This document shows positions 35,415 through 46,203 of a stretch of DNA of 64,000 nucleotides, piece by piece; position 1 is the stretch's first letter; every line of letters begins with the position of its first letter. Position numbers and translations under genes: made by a program. The stretch is from Flavimaricola sp. (lineage in GTDB: Bacteria; Pseudomonadota; Alphaproteobacteria; Rhodobacterales; Rhodobacteraceae): positions 18,544 to 82,543 of the forward strand of contig JAQWWH010000064.1 in the NCBI GenBank assembly GCA_029255105.1. The letters are read 5' to 3'. The notes beneath the pieces are model-generated. The model ran no database searches and was not told where the DNA came from. It saw nothing but the letters and a program-made list of their open reading frames with translations.

Positions 35415-35582
35415 GCCATTTCTCTTTCGAAGTTGGGACGTCTTGCGATTTTGTTGATCCAAAAGGACAAAGACCTTATGGTTGGCCCTAAAGCGATCGG
35501 CAAGGAATTCATGTTATTCCCAAGCCGGCACACGGGACAATGAACCCGTCACAGGCAGAGCAAACGAGTCAGGATCACGTTG

Positions 35583-36404
35583 ATGTTTCAGGTCAGTCGT
35601 CGGAACACACAGGCGCGAAGCGCCTTGTTTACGTTCGAGTTGATTTACCACAGCGTCGTCCGCAACGTCCGAAAGTCACACCGCAATGCCGTGGCTGGCC
35701 TGCTTCTGAACATTTTGCAGACTATAATATTTGTGGCCATTTTTTACGTGATGTTCACTGTTCTTGGCATGCGGCAGAGTGCGCTGCGCGGCGATTTCAT
35801 GCTCTACCTAATGAGCGGTATCTTTTTGTTTCTGGTGCATACCAAGACCGTCAGCGCTGTTGCCTCGGCTGAGGGGCCGACGTCGCCCATGATGCAGCAC
35901 GCCCCACTAAACACGTTTGTGACGCTATGCGCCGCTGCGCTGGGCTCGTTGTACCTTCAGCTGCTGTCCCTGTTCGTTGTGCTGTTTGGCTACCATGTCC
36001 TGTTTGCCCCCATCGTGATCGACCATCCGGTCGGGGCTATGGGGATGTTGCTGCTGGCGTGGTTCACCGGGGTTGGTGTCGGCGTGATCATCATGGCGAT
36101 CAAGCCGTGGGCCCCGAACTTTGCCAATATCGCCACGACGATCTACTCACGGGCCAACATGATAGCCAGCGGCAAGATGTTCGTGGCCAACACTCTGCCC
36201 GGCTACATGTTGGCGATGTTTGACTGGAACCCGCTGTTTCATGCCATCGATCAATGCCGCGGCTTTGTGTTCATCAACTACAATCCGCACTTCAGCTCGA
36301 TCAGCTATCCTCTCTTCGCGGGAATCGCCCTGATCATGATCGGCCTGCTGGGTGAGTACTATACGCGTCGGCATGCCTCTATCAGTTGGGGTGCAGCCCG
36401 TTAA
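35583..36404 (+). CDS. ABC-2 type polysaccharide export permease (KpsM/Wzm-like)
   Basis: The 273-aa membrane protein has about six spans (LLLNILQTIIFVAIFYVMF, FVTLCAAALGSLYLQLL, AMGMLLLAWFTGVGVGVIIMAI and others). The end FDWNPLFHAIDQCRGFVFINYNP is typical of ABC-2 exporters of capsule or O-antigen. Such permeases need a separate ATPase (KpsT/Wzt), and none is adjacent. It diverges from cysQ, 168 bases away. ATG 35583 was chosen over the TTG directly before it. Probably exports the glycan made by the neighbouring enzymes. Confidence 0.85.
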   Translation: MFQVSRRNTQARSALFTFELIYHSVVRNVRKSHRNAVAGLLLNILQTIIFVAIFYVMFTVLGMRQSALRGDFMLYLMSGIFLFLVHTKTVSAVASAEGPTSPMMQHAPLNTFVTLCAAALGSLYLQLLSLFVVLFGYHVLFAPIVIDHPVGAMGMLLLAWFTGVGVGVIIMAIKPWAPNFANIATTIYSRANMIASGKMFVANTLPGYMLAMFDWNPLFHAIDQCRGFVFINYNPHFSSISYPLFAGIALIMIGLLGEYYTRRHASISWGAAR

Positions 36405-36504
36405 CCTTCGGGAAAGGGTGTGCGCTTGTTGCTGCAACTGCCCGGTATTCCGTACTTTGCCAATAGAACTGTCACAAATGCCGCCACCTGCCCGCCTGTT
36501 CTGG

Positions 36505-36533
36505 TTGCAGCCCCCCGGACCGCTCCCTATATA
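36505..36533 (+). promoter_or_regulatory. Predicted dnaK promoter
   Basis: TTGCAG (36505-36510) and TATATA (36528-36533) are 17 bases apart, 107 bases before the dnaK ATG. The context GGTTGCAG and CCCTATATAA is also near the heat-shock sigma-32 pattern (CTTG...CCTATAT), so RpoH may use it. No CIRCE element was seen. Confidence 0.55.
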
Positions 36534-36640
36534 ACCAGCGATCGACGCAGAGGCATGGTCCGAAACGTCGAACTTCCAGTTGCACGGGTGCCGGAACGGG
36601 TCCGTGCTCCTCAAACCGCCTGACGAGAGGGATTTGAAAT

Positions 36641-38545
36641 ATGGCCAAAGTCATCGGGATCGACCTCGGGACGACCAACTCCTGTATTGCCATCATGGAT
36701 GGCTCCAAACCGCGCGTTATCGAAAACGCTGAAGGGGCACGGACCACGCCGTCCATCGTCGCCTTCACCGACGATGAGCGCCTTGTCGGCCAGCCCGCCA
36801 AACGGCAAGCCGTCACCAACCCAGAAAACACCATTTTCGCTGTTAAGCGCCTGATCGGCCGTCGCACTGACGACGCCGAAGTGGCCAAGGACAAGAAGCT
36901 GGTTCCCTACAACATCGTTGATGGTGGAAACGGCGATGCCTGGGTCGAGTCGCGCGGTGAAAAGTATTCGCCCAGCCAGATCAGCGCCTTCATCCTGCAA
37001 AAGATGAAAGAGACCGCCGAGAGCTACCTTGGCGAAGAAGTCACGCAGGCTGTCATCACGGTGCCTGCCTACTTCAACGACGCCCAGCGTCAGGCCACCA
37101 AGGACGCTGGCAAGATCGCCGGCCTTGAAGTGCTGCGGATCATAAACGAGCCGACAGCCGCTGCCCTAGCCTACGGTCTGGATAAGAAAGAAAGCAAGAC
37201 GATCGCGGTCTATGACCTTGGCGGCGGTACGTTCGACGTGACCATCCTCGAGATCGACGATGGCCTGTTCGAAGTCAAATCCACCAACGGCGACACCTTC
37301 CTTGGTGGCGAAGACTTTGACATGCGGATCGTCAACTACCTGGCTGACGAGTTCAAGAAAGAGCACGCGGTCGACCTGACCAAGGACAAGATGGCGCTTC
37401 AGCGTCTTAAGGAAGCGGCCGAAAAGGCCAAGATCGAGCTGTCTTCCTCGGCCCAGACCGAGATCAACCAGCCCTTCATCTCGATGGGCTCGAACGGCCA
37501 GCCGCTGCACATGGTCATGAAGCTGACCCGCGCCAAGCTGGAAAGCCTTGTCGGCGATCTGATCAAAAACTCGATCAACCCCTGCAAGGCCGCGCTGAAG
37601 GATGCCGGTCTGTCCGTGGGCGACATCGACGAAGTCGTCCTTGTGGGCGGCATGACGCGGATGCCCAAGGTCAAGGAAGAAGTCACCAAGTTCTTCGGCA
37701 AGGAACCACATCAGGGTGTGAACCCTGACGAGGTTGTGGCCCTGGGCGCAGCCATCCAGGCCGGTGTTCTGCAGGGCGACGTCAAGGACGTGGTGCTGCT
37801 GGACGTCACCCCGCTGTCGCTGGGGATCGAAACCCTTGGGGGTGTCTTTACCCGCCTGATCGATCGCAACACGACGATCCCGACGAAAAAGTCGCAGATC
37901 TTCTCGACCGCCGAAGACAACCAGAACGCCGTGACGATCCGGGTGTTCCAGGGCGAACGTGAGATGGCCGCAGACAACAAGATGTTGGGCCAGTTCAACC
38001 TGGAAAACATTCCTCCCGCACCGCGCGGTCTGCCCCAGATCGAAGTGACCTTCGACATCGATGCCAACGGCATCGTTTCGGTGGCCGCCAAGGACAAGGG
38101 CACCGGCAAAGAGCAAACGATCACGATCCAGGCGTCCGGCGGTCTGTCGGATGACGAGATCGAAAAGATGGTGCGCGACGCCGAAGAGAATGCCGAAGCC
38201 GACAAGAGCCGCAAGGAACTGGTCGAGGCAAAGAACCATGCCGAAAGCCTCATCCATTCGACCGAGAAGTCGATGGAAGAGCATGCCGACAAGGTCGACC
38301 CCACGACGATCGAGGCGATCGAACTGGCCATTGCTGCACTCAAGGATGATCTTGAGGGCGAGAATGCCGGGAAGATCAAGTCGGGCGTTCAGAATGTCAC
38401 CGAGGCTGCAATGAAGCTGGGCGAGGCTATCTACAAGGCTAGCCAGGATGAGGGTGATCAGGCCCAGCCAGCAGACTCGCGCGACGATGACGATATCGTG
38501 GATGCCGACTTCGAAGACCTCGATGACGAAAAGCGTGACCGCTAA
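36641..38545 (+). CDS. dnaK: Chaperone DnaK (Hsp70)
   Basis: DnaK (634 aa) is the ATP-dependent Hsp70 that folds and protects proteins with DnaJ and GrpE. It begins [15 protein letters not shown]. Phosphate-binding [17 protein letters not shown], the adenosine loop [13 protein letters not shown], the linker [13 protein letters not shown] and the lid ending [14 protein letters not shown] are all intact. Normal length. AGAGGG stands before the ATG. A terminator follows, so dnaJ may be expressed by read-through or its own promoter. Confidence 0.99.
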   Translation: MAKVIGIDLGTTNSCIAIMDGSKPRVIENAEGARTTPSIVAFTDDERLVGQPAKRQAVTNPENTIFAVKRLIGRRTDDAEVAKDKKLVPYNIVDGGNGDAWVESRGEKYSPSQISAFILQKMKETAESYLGEEVTQAVITVPAYFNDAQRQATKDAGKIAGLEVLRIINEPTAAALAYGLDKKESKTIAVYDLGGGTFDVTILEIDDGLFEVKSTNGDTFLGGEDFDMRIVNYLADEFKKEHAVDLTKDKMALQRLKEAAEKAKIELSSSAQTEINQPFISMGSNGQPLHMVMKLTRAKLESLVGDLIKNSINPCKAALKDAGLSVGDIDEVVLVGGMTRMPKVKEEVTKFFGKEPHQGVNPDEVVALGAAIQAGVLQGDVKDVVLLDVTPLSLGIETLGGVFTRLIDRNTTIPTKKSQIFSTAEDNQNAVTIRVFQGEREMAADNKMLGQFNLENIPPAPRGLPQIEVTFDIDANGIVSVAAKDKGTGKEQTITIQASGGLSDDEIEKMVRDAEENAEADKSRKELVEAKNHAESLIHSTEKSMEEHADKVDPTTIEAIELAIAALKDDLEGENAGKIKSGVQNVTEAAMKLGEAIYKASQDEGDQAQPADSRDDDDIVDADFEDLDDEKRDR

Positions 38546-38568
38546 GCGGACATAGAACCGAAAACATA

Positions 38569-38605
38569 GACCAGCCCGCCCCAAAGCGTGGCGGGCTGGT
38601 CTTTT
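38569..38605 (+). terminator. Intrinsic terminator after dnaK
   Basis: GACCAGCCCGCC and GGCGGGCTGGTC form a 12-bp perfect stem with a 9-base loop, followed by TTTT, 24 bases after the dnaK stop and 26 before dnaJ. It would lower dnaJ relative to dnaK. The stem is GC-rich but the T-run short, so read-through is likely. Confidence 0.85.
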
Positions 38606-38630
38606 CCGTTCTGCAAGGGGACGACCTCGC

Positions 38631-39779
38631 ATGGCAAAACAGGACTACTATGACTTGCTCGGGGTCTCCAAAGGCGCAAGCGCCGACGAGATCAAGAAGG
38701 GCTATCGCCAGAAGGCGAAAGAATTTCACCCCGACCGCAATTCCGACAATCCGAATGCAGAAGCGCAATTCAAGGAAATCAACGAGGCTTATGACGTCCT
38801 GAAGGACGCGGACAAGAAGGCCGCATACGACCGCTATGGCCACGCCGCCTTTGAAGGCGGTATGGGCGGCGGCGGGCGGCCCGGCGGCGGTTTCCGTGGC
38901 CAGGCCGACTTTGCCTCGGCCTTCTCGGACGTTTTCGACGACCTTTTTGGCGACATGATGGGTGGCCGTGGTGGCGGTGGTCGCACGCGGGCCGCCCGTG
39001 GCAATGACCTGCGCTACAACCTGCGGATCACGCTGGAAGAGGCTTTTGCAGGGATGCAAAAGACCATCAACGTTCCAACGGCCGTGTCCTGTGGATCCTG
39101 CAGTGGGACGGGTGCCGAAGGCGGGTCCGAACCCCAGACCTGCCCGACCTGTTCGGGCATGGGCAAGGTGCGCGCTCAGCAAGGCTTTTTCACCGTCGAA
39201 CGGACCTGTCCGACCTGCAATGGCATGGGCCAGACGATCAAGAACCCATGCACGACCTGCCATGGTGCAGGCCGGGTCGAAAAGGATCGGTCGCTGTCCG
39301 TCAACATCCCTGCCGGGGTTGAGACCGGGACGCGTATCCGCCTAGCCGGCGAAGGCGAAGCAGGAATGCGCGGCGGCCCAACGGGCGACCTTTACATCTT
39401 TATTGAGGTCAAAGAGCACGCCCTGTTCCAGCGCGACGGAAACCACTTGTTTTGCAGGGTCCCGGTATCGATGACGTCCGCCGCAATGGGTGGCGATATC
39501 GAGGTCCCGACAATCGACGGTGGCAAGTCCCGGGTCAAGATCCCGGAAGGTAGCCAATCTGGCCGCCAAATGCGCCTTCGCAGCAAAGGGATGCCTGCAA
39601 TCCGTGGTAAGGAAGTCGGCGACATGTTCATCGAGCTTGCCGTAGAAACGCCGGTCAACCTGACTGCAAAGCAAAAAGAACTGCTGCGCGAATTCGACAA
39701 GTTGAGCGCCGAGAACAATCCTCAGTCCGCCGGGTTCTTTTCGGCTGTGAAAACCTTTTGGGATTCGATGAAGGGCTGA
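38631..39779 (+). CDS. dnaJ: Chaperone DnaJ (Hsp40)
   Basis: DnaJ (382 aa) stimulates DnaK ATPase and delivers substrates. The J domain (1-70) has HPD at 33-35. A Gly/Phe-rich region follows (75-125). Four CxxCxGxG zinc repeats ([32 protein letters not shown]) lie at about 150-215, then the substrate-binding C-domains. Complete and of normal length. Confidence 0.99.
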   Translation: MAKQDYYDLLGVSKGASADEIKKGYRQKAKEFHPDRNSDNPNAEAQFKEINEAYDVLKDADKKAAYDRYGHAAFEGGMGGGGRPGGGFRGQADFASAFSDVFDDLFGDMMGGRGGGGRTRAARGNDLRYNLRITLEEAFAGMQKTINVPTAVSCGSCSGTGAEGGSEPQTCPTCSGMGKVRAQQGFFTVERTCPTCNGMGQTIKNPCTTCHGAGRVEKDRSLSVNIPAGVETGTRIRLAGEGEAGMRGGPTGDLYIFIEVKEHALFQRDGNHLFCRVPVSMTSAAMGGDIEVPTIDGGKSRVKIPEGSQSGRQMRLRSKGMPAIRGKEVGDMFIELAVETPVNLTAKQKELLREFDKLSAENNPQSAGFFSAVKTFWDSMKG

Positions 39780-39833
39780 CCAGAACGCGGCGATCTTTAC
39801 GATTGGGTAACCAAAGACGGGTAGGCATGGATC

Positions 39834-40595
39834 ATGCCTGCCCGTTCTTCATTTGACGAAGCAATGTTGCCGTTTCTGGACGGCGACGACGCACCTGTCG
39901 CCCCCCAACCTACGGGCAAGGTTCCTTCCTACATCGCGGATCATAGGCAACGGCTGCGTGATCGCTTCATGCAGGGCGGGGCTGCAGCGCTTCCAGATTA
40001 CGAATTGCTTGAACTGGTACTGTTCCGCGCGATCCCTCGGCAGGATATGAAACCCCTGGCCCGCCTGCTGATGGACCATTTCGGCGACTACAACCGCGTT
40101 CTGTCCGCCTCTCCCCATCAGCTTGCCAAGGTCAAGGGTGTCGGCCCGTCGGTCATAACCGAGATCAAGATTGTTGAAGCCGCCGCCCAGCGGCTTGCTC
40201 GGGCCCGGGTGATGGCTCGGCATGTGATGTCAGGCTGGGACGCCCTACTTGATTACTGTCACACTGTCATGGCGCACCACGAGACTGAGCAGTTTCGCAT
40301 CCTCTTTCTGGACCGCAAGAACGTCCTGATCGCAGACGAAGAACAGGCCCAGGGGACGGTCGATCACGTGCCCGTCTACCCACGCGAAGTGGTTAAACGG
40401 GCGCTGGAATTGAACGCTTCGGCCCTGATCCTGGTACACAACCATCCCTCGGGTGATCCAACCCCTTCTCAGGCCGACATCGCGATGACACAGCAGATCG
40501 AGGTTGCCGCACAGGCCCTCGGGCTGGTGGTGCACGACCACATAATCATTGGAAAATCACAGGAACTTAGCTTTCGTAGTCACGGCCTGCTTTGA
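39834..40595 (+). CDS. radC: RadC family JAB/MPN domain protein
   Basis: The 253-aa protein has a helix-hairpin-helix DNA-binding part (LAKVKGVGPSVITEIK) and a C-terminal JAMM metalloprotease-like domain. The zinc motif HNHPSGDPTPSQAD starts near 202, with the upstream Glu in the EQFRILFLD region. Despite the name, a repair role was not upheld; the actual function is unknown. The start ATG has only a weak ribosome site. It ends 3 bases from the convergent OmpA-family gene. Confidence 0.93.
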   Translation: MPARSSFDEAMLPFLDGDDAPVAPQPTGKVPSYIADHRQRLRDRFMQGGAAALPDYELLELVLFRAIPRQDMKPLARLLMDHFGDYNRVLSASPHQLAKVKGVGPSVITEIKIVEAAAQRLARARVMARHVMSGWDALLDYCHTVMAHHETEQFRILFLDRKNVLIADEEQAQGTVDHVPVYPREVVKRALELNASALILVHNHPSGDPTPSQADIAMTQQIEVAAQALGLVVHDHIIIGKSQELSFRSHGLL

Positions 40596-40598
40596 CCG

Positions 40599-42188
40599 TC
40601 AGTTGGCAGAGGCAACCCAAAGCTCGACCCGGCGGTTGGTTCGACGGCCCCAGACCGAAGCGTCACACCCCATCGGCATGGCTTCTCCAAACCCGACGGT
40701 GTTCAGGCCAACACCAGCAGGCAAGGTGCCCCCCAATGCCGCCAGAACGGCCGCCTTCACCGATGCGGCCCTTTCGGCAGACAGGGCGCGGTTCGCCTCG
40801 GCAGGGCCAATGCCATCACTAAAGCCTACAAGAAGCAGGTTCTTGTCATTGTAGCGGCCATCGAGAATGGACTGCGCCAGAGATCTCACGTGCGCCAAGG
40901 AAGTCGGGTCCAGCCCGCTGGCACCTTCGGCAAACCGAAAGGTCAAAGACATTCGGTCATGATCATCCATCGCCCGAACCAGACGCCGCAACTCGCCCAA
41001 TCCGACCTCCTGCCCGGACAACAGGATCGCAGCGGCCAGCCGCTCTCCCTGTTCGGCCAAGGGGATGCGCAGGGCCTCTTGGCCCGGCACACCGATCCGG
41101 CGCAGGATCCGTTGCGCATCGGCAGTGACGGTCCAGTTGAGAAAATCCTGCCCAAATGCGCCAAGACGGCGGACCGGAAGATACAGGAACAGCGGCATCG
41201 TCAGCGGATAGTCCCCGGTCCGCAACGCCATAAGCGTCGCCCTTGATTGCAACCCACACGAGCCGCTTAGCGGAAGAGCCGCCGCATCGCCGATCGCCTC
41301 GAAAGAAGCGATTCCGAGCGCGCCGGGGTCGCTCATCACCGCATCGACGACGTCTGAGTCTGCATCGTGGCGGATGACACCGCTTGAGAATTCTTTGCCC
41401 GAAGGAGCCAAGACCTGCATTTCGAAGGCTTGGGCCAGACCGTCGTCCGGGGCCGTCAGATGCAAACGGACAGGCAGGTCGGGCCCCCCAAGTTCCGACC
41501 AATTGGCCACCTCTCCTGCGAAAGCTCGCGCAAGATCCTGCAACGTGATGTTAGAAACCATGACTTCCGGCGCAACGATCGGGACAAGGGCGTCAAAAGC
41601 CAGAATGCGAACACGGCCCGGCAACTCCATGCGGCCCATCCCCGCATCCCGCACCAGTGTCACCTCGCCATCGGTAATCTGGCGGGCCGACATCACGATG
41701 TCAGCCTCCTGCCCGATCAAATCGGCAAACCCTGCTTCGGATGTCGTCAGTCGAAAGCCCATTCGGGCCAAAATCTGACCGTCATTCGTTTGCAGATCAT
41801 AGTGAAACTGTCCCGCCCGCTCTTCTATGCGAGCGAAAAGCAGGCCCTTGTCGCGTGCATACCCTTCGACAAGCGCCGGCAGGATCAATTCGCCCAGACG
41901 GTTGGTCCCTGAAAACCGGATCAGCTCAACAAAGTTTTCCGGGTCAGGGCATGCCGCACCCGTGCAATCCACGATTCGGTAGTCCAACGTTACTTCGCCC
42001 TGCGGAGTATCAAGGCGGAGATAGGTTCCGTCAAAACCAAGGACCTCCCCTACTACGACGAGGCCACCATCGGGGACTTCAATACGGATGCTTTGCGCCA
42101 GAGCCGGGTGCGCACAAAGAAAGAGTGCGGCGAATATCGCCGCACTCTGCATGACTTTCAGGATCGGACAGAGTCGTCGGTGCATCAT
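40599..42188 (-). CDS. Periplasmic-binding (PstS-like) / OmpA fusion protein
   Basis: The protein is 529 aa. A signal peptide ends at ALAQS (about 32). A PBP-like phosphate-binding type domain covers about 95-390 (VMVSNITLQDLARAFAGEVANWSELGG is typical of this fold). A C-terminal OmpA peptidoglycan-binding domain covers about 410-529 (LLVGFSDGIGPAEANRALS, WGRRTNRRVELWV). Such fusions are common in Rhodobacterales; the ligand is unknown. The OmpA end would hold it to the cell wall. Its ATG overlaps the stop of the upstream exported-protein gene (ATGA), suggesting joint function. Confidence 0.88.
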   Translation of the reverse strand: MMHRRLCPILKVMQSAAIFAALFLCAHPALAQSIRIEVPDGGLVVVGEVLGFDGTYLRLDTPQGEVTLDYRIVDCTGAACPDPENFVELIRFSGTNRLGELILPALVEGYARDKGLLFARIEERAGQFHYDLQTNDGQILARMGFRLTTSEAGFADLIGQEADIVMSARQITDGEVTLVRDAGMGRMELPGRVRILAFDALVPIVAPEVMVSNITLQDLARAFAGEVANWSELGGPDLPVRLHLTAPDDGLAQAFEMQVLAPSGKEFSSGVIRHDADSDVVDAVMSDPGALGIASFEAIGDAAALPLSGSCGLQSRATLMALRTGDYPLTMPLFLYLPVRRLGAFGQDFLNWTVTADAQRILRRIGVPGQEALRIPLAEQGERLAAAILLSGQEVGLGELRRLVRAMDDHDRMSLTFRFAEGASGLDPTSLAHVRSLAQSILDGRYNDKNLLLVGFSDGIGPAEANRALSAERAASVKAAVLAALGGTLPAGVGLNTVGFGEAMPMGCDASVWGRRTNRRVELWVASAN

Positions 42189-43189
42189 CTTGAGGCGAGT
42201 GTCAGACTCATCAACATGTTTTTCAACACCAGAAACTCTCCCACGGCCTCACAGCCCGGCATCGTCATGGTGAGATCCAGAGCAAAGGGTGCAGAGCCCG
42301 GCGAAACCTGAATGGATTGGGCCGAGATGGCGCGACCACAGTTGGTCGGCGTGACCTGAGCCTCTACGCTGAGGTCGACCTGTCCGTCACGGCTGCTAAG
42401 ACTAGAGGGATAGGTGTATACTTCTGCGAGGAAGGGCGAATCTGCTTCAGTTGCGCCCAACTGCGTCAGGAACCCGCCTTCGCCTGTCAGTGCGGACATA
42501 GGATCGCGGGCCGCAGCGGCCCAGACGTGACCCTCCTCGGAATATCCTGCCCCAAACTCAAGTGCGTGGATCCCCATGCTGGGTTCACCCTGCCATTGCA
42601 GGACAGCACGATCGTATTGAGAAAAATCGGGAACCGAGACTATGGCGGCAGCGCCGCCACCATCGGACATTTCCGCGATAAACACGGCCTCTTGCGACAG
42701 GACGGGCACGACCACGCTTGCCAGACCGTCGGAGTCGGTCAAAATGGTGAACATCATCCCTTGGTGATGGATAGTGGCTGACGTGTCGACTGAGCAGGGG
42801 GCATCAATGTAAAGATTGGCAGTCGCCGCAGGGCCTGCCTCGGCCATCATCGTCACCGTGCAATCCATCTCATCCACCATTGAGAGAGCGGGCGCATCTG
42901 TCACCACGGCCTCGGGGTCAGCCGCAGCCAGAAGAACAGGGGCGTCGGGGCGGGCAGGGACCGTGTCCATTGCAGGTAGGTCCAACACAGCGGACTGGGC
43001 CGGCTCTGGCATTGTCAAAGCAGGGACCTCGGGAAGGGCTGCTGCTTCTATCTCTTGAGCGACCTGATCAAGGGCCTGATTGTCTACCATACGGGATGCA
43101 AGGGCATCGCCGTTTTGCATGACAAAGCCGATGGACATGGCTGTGGCAAAGGTTCCGCCTGCCAGTAGGTACTTCCGTGCGCTTGACAT
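42185..43189 (-). CDS. Exported protein of unknown function, partner of the OmpA fusion
   Basis: The protein is 334 aa. An N-terminal signal or anchor segment (YLLAGGTFATAMSIGFVM) is followed by a Pro/Ala/Glu-rich linker of about 60 residues. The folded part contains four cysteines (MDCTVTM, APCSVD, TNCGRA, MPGCEA), probably two disulfides in the periplasm. I do not recognise a domain; similar proteins are sometimes mislabelled translocase in roseobacters. CAGGAG precedes the ATG. Translation is coupled to the downstream PstS/OmpA gene. Confidence 0.75.
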   Translation of the reverse strand: MSSARKYLLAGGTFATAMSIGFVMQNGDALASRMVDNQALDQVAQEIEAAALPEVPALTMPEPAQSAVLDLPAMDTVPARPDAPVLLAAADPEAVVTDAPALSMVDEMDCTVTMMAEAGPAATANLYIDAPCSVDTSATIHHQGMMFTILTDSDGLASVVVPVLSQEAVFIAEMSDGGGAAAIVSVPDFSQYDRAVLQWQGEPSMGIHALEFGAGYSEEGHVWAAAARDPMSALTGEGGFLTQLGATEADSPFLAEVYTYPSSLSSRDGQVDLSVEAQVTPTNCGRAISAQSIQVSPGSAPFALDLTMTMPGCEAVGEFLVLKNMLMSLTLASR

Positions 43190-43491
43190 CGCCGACTCCT
43201 GATCCGTCTGGGACTTGGAGACAATCTGTCATTTCATGTTGTTCGCTAAGGGACCCGATAGGGGAATCTCCGCGGCTAAAACATGTCAGGACAACGGCAC
43301 AGAAGGGGTCAGATCAGGCCCGTCCACTAATTGTAGGCTTGAGCGGCCCAGAGCTGACGTTTTGTGCCTTAATCAGTGGCAACGCGCGGCGATGCCACGG
43401 GCCGCTTAGCCAGCGCGGGAAAATTTGCGCATTGTATGCAAATTTTGCATCAATCGACCCCAAACAAAGTCCGCAGGCGTCAGCCCGGCCC
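43190..43491. other. 302-base gap between secA and the exported-protein gene, with nested palindromes
   Basis: The gap lies downstream of secA and upstream of the gene at 43189 on the minus strand. An AT-rich inverted repeat AAAATTTGC / GCAAATTTT (9-base arms) spans 43420-43446. An overlapping odd palindrome ATGCAAA-T-TTTGCAT spans 43436-43450. The larger could serve as a weak secA terminator; the smaller looks like a protein site. The Shine-Dalgarno sequence of the downstream gene is at the left end. Nothing else was seen, and no reading frame looks coding. Confidence 0.5.
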
Positions 43492-46203
43492 TCAGGCCAG
43501 CCTGCCGTGACAGTGTTTGAACTTCTTGCCCGAGCCGCAGGGGCAGTCGTCATTGCGGCCGGGATCGCCCCATGTCGCGGGATCAGCTTCGTCGAAACCG
43601 TCTCGCGGGGTGCCAGTCGGTGCGTCGCCCACCGGCGCGAGTGTTGCGGCCGTAGCTGCAGCCGGGTTGGCCCGTCGCTGCTGTTCGACCATGCGCTGCA
43701 TCATCGACCGCTGTTCTTCCTCGGTCATCGGACGGATCTGGGAAAGTTTTTGCGTGACGTCACTGCGAAGACTATCAAGCAGGCTTTCAAACAGCTGGAA
43801 GCTTTCCGTCTTGTACTCATTCAGCGGATCACGCTGTGCGTAGCCACGGAAACCAACGACCGAACGAAGATGTTCAAGCGTCAGAAGATGCTCGCGCCAC
43901 TTGGCGTCGATCGTCTGAAGCAGGATCTGCTTTTCGATGTTCCGCATGACCTCTGCGCCAAACGCCTCGGTCTTTTCTGCCATCAGCGCGTCGGCAGCCT
44001 TTTCAAGACGCTCGCGAATTTCGGCATCGTCGACACCTTCTTCGGCGGCCCATTCGGCGACAGGGACGTCAAGGCTCATCATCTCACGGACGCGGGACTG
44101 AAGATCCTCTGTCTCCCACTGGTCGGCATAGCTTCGGGCGGGCATATGGGTGGCAACAAGGTCCTCGATGACTTGGTGCCGCATGTCCTGCACGACCTCG
44201 GACAGGTCAGAGTTTTCCATGATCTCGCGGCGTTGCGAAAAGATGACCTTCCGCTGCTCATTCATCACGTCGTCAAACTTCAGCAACTGTTTGCGGATGT
44301 CAAAGTTGCGGCCCTCGACCTTGGCCTGCGCGCGCTCAAGGCTCTTGTTCACCCAAGGGTGCACAATGGCCTCGCCGTCCTTCATGCCAAGGGTCGACAG
44401 GACCTTGTCCAGCCGCTCGGACCCAAAGATGCGCATCAGGTCGTCTTCAAGAGACAGGAAGAACGAGGAGCGTCCCGGATCACCCTGGCGGCCCGACCGG
44501 CCGCGCAGCTGGTTGTCGATCCGGCGGCTCTCGTGCCGCTCGGTGGCCAACACGAAAAGGCCCCCTGCCTCGATTACCTTTTTCTTGTCATCTGTATGCT
44601 CTGCCTCGATCCTTGCACGGACCTCGTCGGGGTGCAGTTGCGGATCGGCGGCGACGGCCTCCAGAACCTTCATCTCGACGTTGCCGCCCAGCTGAATGTC
44701 GGTCCCGCGACCGGCCATGTTGGTCGCGATGGTCACCGCGCCGGGCCGACCGGCGTCGGCCACAATCTGCGCTTCCTGTTCGTGCTGACGGGCGTTCAGG
44801 ACGTTGTGGGGAATGCCCTCTTTCTGCAAGAGGTTGCTAAGGAATTCGGACTTTTCGATCGAGGTGGTGCCAACAAGAATGGGCTGACCCTTCTTGTGCG
44901 CCTCTTGGATCGCCTTCACGACGCCTTCAAACTTTTCGCGCGCAGTGCGGTACACCTGATCGTGTTCATCGACACGGGCCACCGGACGGTTCGTCGGAAT
45001 CTCGACCACGCCCAGCCCGTAGATTTCCATGAATTCCTCGGCCTCGGTCAGGGCCGTGCCGGTCATGCCCGACAGCTTGTTGTAGAGGCGGAAGTAGTTC
45101 TGAAAGGTCACAGAGGCGAGGGTGACGTTCTCGGGCTGGATAGACACGCCCTCTTTCGCCTCGATGGCCTGATGCAGACCGTCGGACAGGCGGCGGCCGA
45201 CCATCATGCGGCCGGTAAACTCGTCAATCAGGACGACGTTATCATCGCGGACGATGTAGTCCTTGTCCCGGGTAAACAGCTTGTGCGCCCGCAAACCCTG
45301 GTTGACGTGGTGCACGACGGTTGTCGATTCGGGATCATAAAGGGACTGACCCTCCGGCAGCAGACCTGCCTCAAGCAGCTTTTCTTCGAGGAAATCGTTG
45401 CCCTCGTCGGTAAAGCTGATGTTGCGTGTCTTTTCGTCCAACGTGAAGTGGTCGTCCTTGAGATGCGGGATCAGCAGATCGACCGACTTGTAAAGCTCGC
45501 TGCGGTCCTGGCTTGGACCTGAAATGATCAAAGGCGTCCGGGCTTCGTCCACGAGGATCGAATCAACTTCGTCCACGATGGCAAAGTTGTGCTCGCGCTG
45601 GTTCATCTGGCTTAGTTCGGACTTCATGTTGTCGCGAAGATAGTCAAAGCCAAGCTCGTTGTTCGTCGCATAAGTGATGTCAGCGGCGTAGGCCGCCTTC
45701 TTCTCGGACTCGGGCTGCTGGGGGTAGACGACACCGGTTGTCAGGCCCAGGGCGCTGTAAACCTTGCTCATCCATTCCGCATCGCGCTTGGCGAGGTAGT
45801 CGTTGACCGTCACGACGTGGACACCCTTGCCGGTCAGGGCGTTGAGGTAGGCAGGGAAGGTCGCGACGAGGGTCTTGCCCTCACCTGTCTTCATCTCCGA
45901 GATGTTACCCTGATGCAGGAAAATCCCACCGATCAGCTGAACGTCAAACGCCCTCAGACCCAGGGCCCGGCGGGCGGCTTCGCGGCAATTGGCAAAGGCC
46001 TCTGGCAGCAGGTCATCAAGGCTTTCTCCGCCCATGGCCCGTTTTGCCAATTCCTCGGTCTTTTGCTTGAGGCCTTCGTCAGAGAGCTTCTCGAACTCCG
46101 GCTCCAGTGCGTTGATCTTTGCAACCACCGGACGCGCCGCCTTGATTCGACGGTCGTTTGTCGTGCCAAAGACTTTCTTGGCAATCGATCCCAAACCCAA
46201 CAT
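43492..46203 (-). CDS. secA: Preprotein translocase ATPase SecA
   Basis: SecA (903 aa) is the motor that pushes unfolded preproteins through SecYEG. Walker A lies in [12 protein letters not shown] near 103-109, with motifs [30 protein letters not shown] and [10 protein letters not shown]. The C-terminal zinc segment, with the cysteines and histidine of [14 protein letters not shown], binds SecB or ribosomes. Complete and of normal length. It diverges from the parvulin gene. A long open frame on the opposite strand here is only a shadow. Confidence 0.99.
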   Translation of the reverse strand: MLGLGSIAKKVFGTTNDRRIKAARPVVAKINALEPEFEKLSDEGLKQKTEELAKRAMGGESLDDLLPEAFANCREAARRALGLRAFDVQLIGGIFLHQGNISEMKTGEGKTLVATFPAYLNALTGKGVHVVTVNDYLAKRDAEWMSKVYSALGLTTGVVYPQQPESEKKAAYAADITYATNNELGFDYLRDNMKSELSQMNQREHNFAIVDEVDSILVDEARTPLIISGPSQDRSELYKSVDLLIPHLKDDHFTLDEKTRNISFTDEGNDFLEEKLLEAGLLPEGQSLYDPESTTVVHHVNQGLRAHKLFTRDKDYIVRDDNVVLIDEFTGRMMVGRRLSDGLHQAIEAKEGVSIQPENVTLASVTFQNYFRLYNKLSGMTGTALTEAEEFMEIYGLGVVEIPTNRPVARVDEHDQVYRTAREKFEGVVKAIQEAHKKGQPILVGTTSIEKSEFLSNLLQKEGIPHNVLNARQHEQEAQIVADAGRPGAVTIATNMAGRGTDIQLGGNVEMKVLEAVAADPQLHPDEVRARIEAEHTDDKKKVIEAGGLFVLATERHESRRIDNQLRGRSGRQGDPGRSSFFLSLEDDLMRIFGSERLDKVLSTLGMKDGEAIVHPWVNKSLERAQAKVEGRNFDIRKQLLKFDDVMNEQRKVIFSQRREIMENSDLSEVVQDMRHQVIEDLVATHMPARSYADQWETEDLQSRVREMMSLDVPVAEWAAEEGVDDAEIRERLEKAADALMAEKTEAFGAEVMRNIEKQILLQTIDAKWREHLLTLEHLRSVVGFRGYAQRDPLNEYKTESFQLFESLLDSLRSDVTQKLSQIRPMTEEEQRSMMQRMVEQQRRANPAAATAATLAPVGDAPTGTPRDGFDEADPATWGDPGRNDDCPCGSGKKFKHCHGRLA

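Noticed and set aside
35540..35872. 110-codon plus-strand frame overlapping the start of the ABC-2 permease
   Set aside because: Frame-shifted reading of the permease gene, whose membrane-protein sequence is clearly the real one.
37166..38632. Minus-strand open frame of 488 codons opposite dnaK
   Set aside because: Shadow of dnaK, which is complete and highly conserved on the plus strand.
43177..45522. Plus-strand open frame of 781 codons opposite secA
   Set aside because: It is the antisense shadow of secA, made possible by GC-rich third positions; no domain pattern, and SecA on the other strand is complete.
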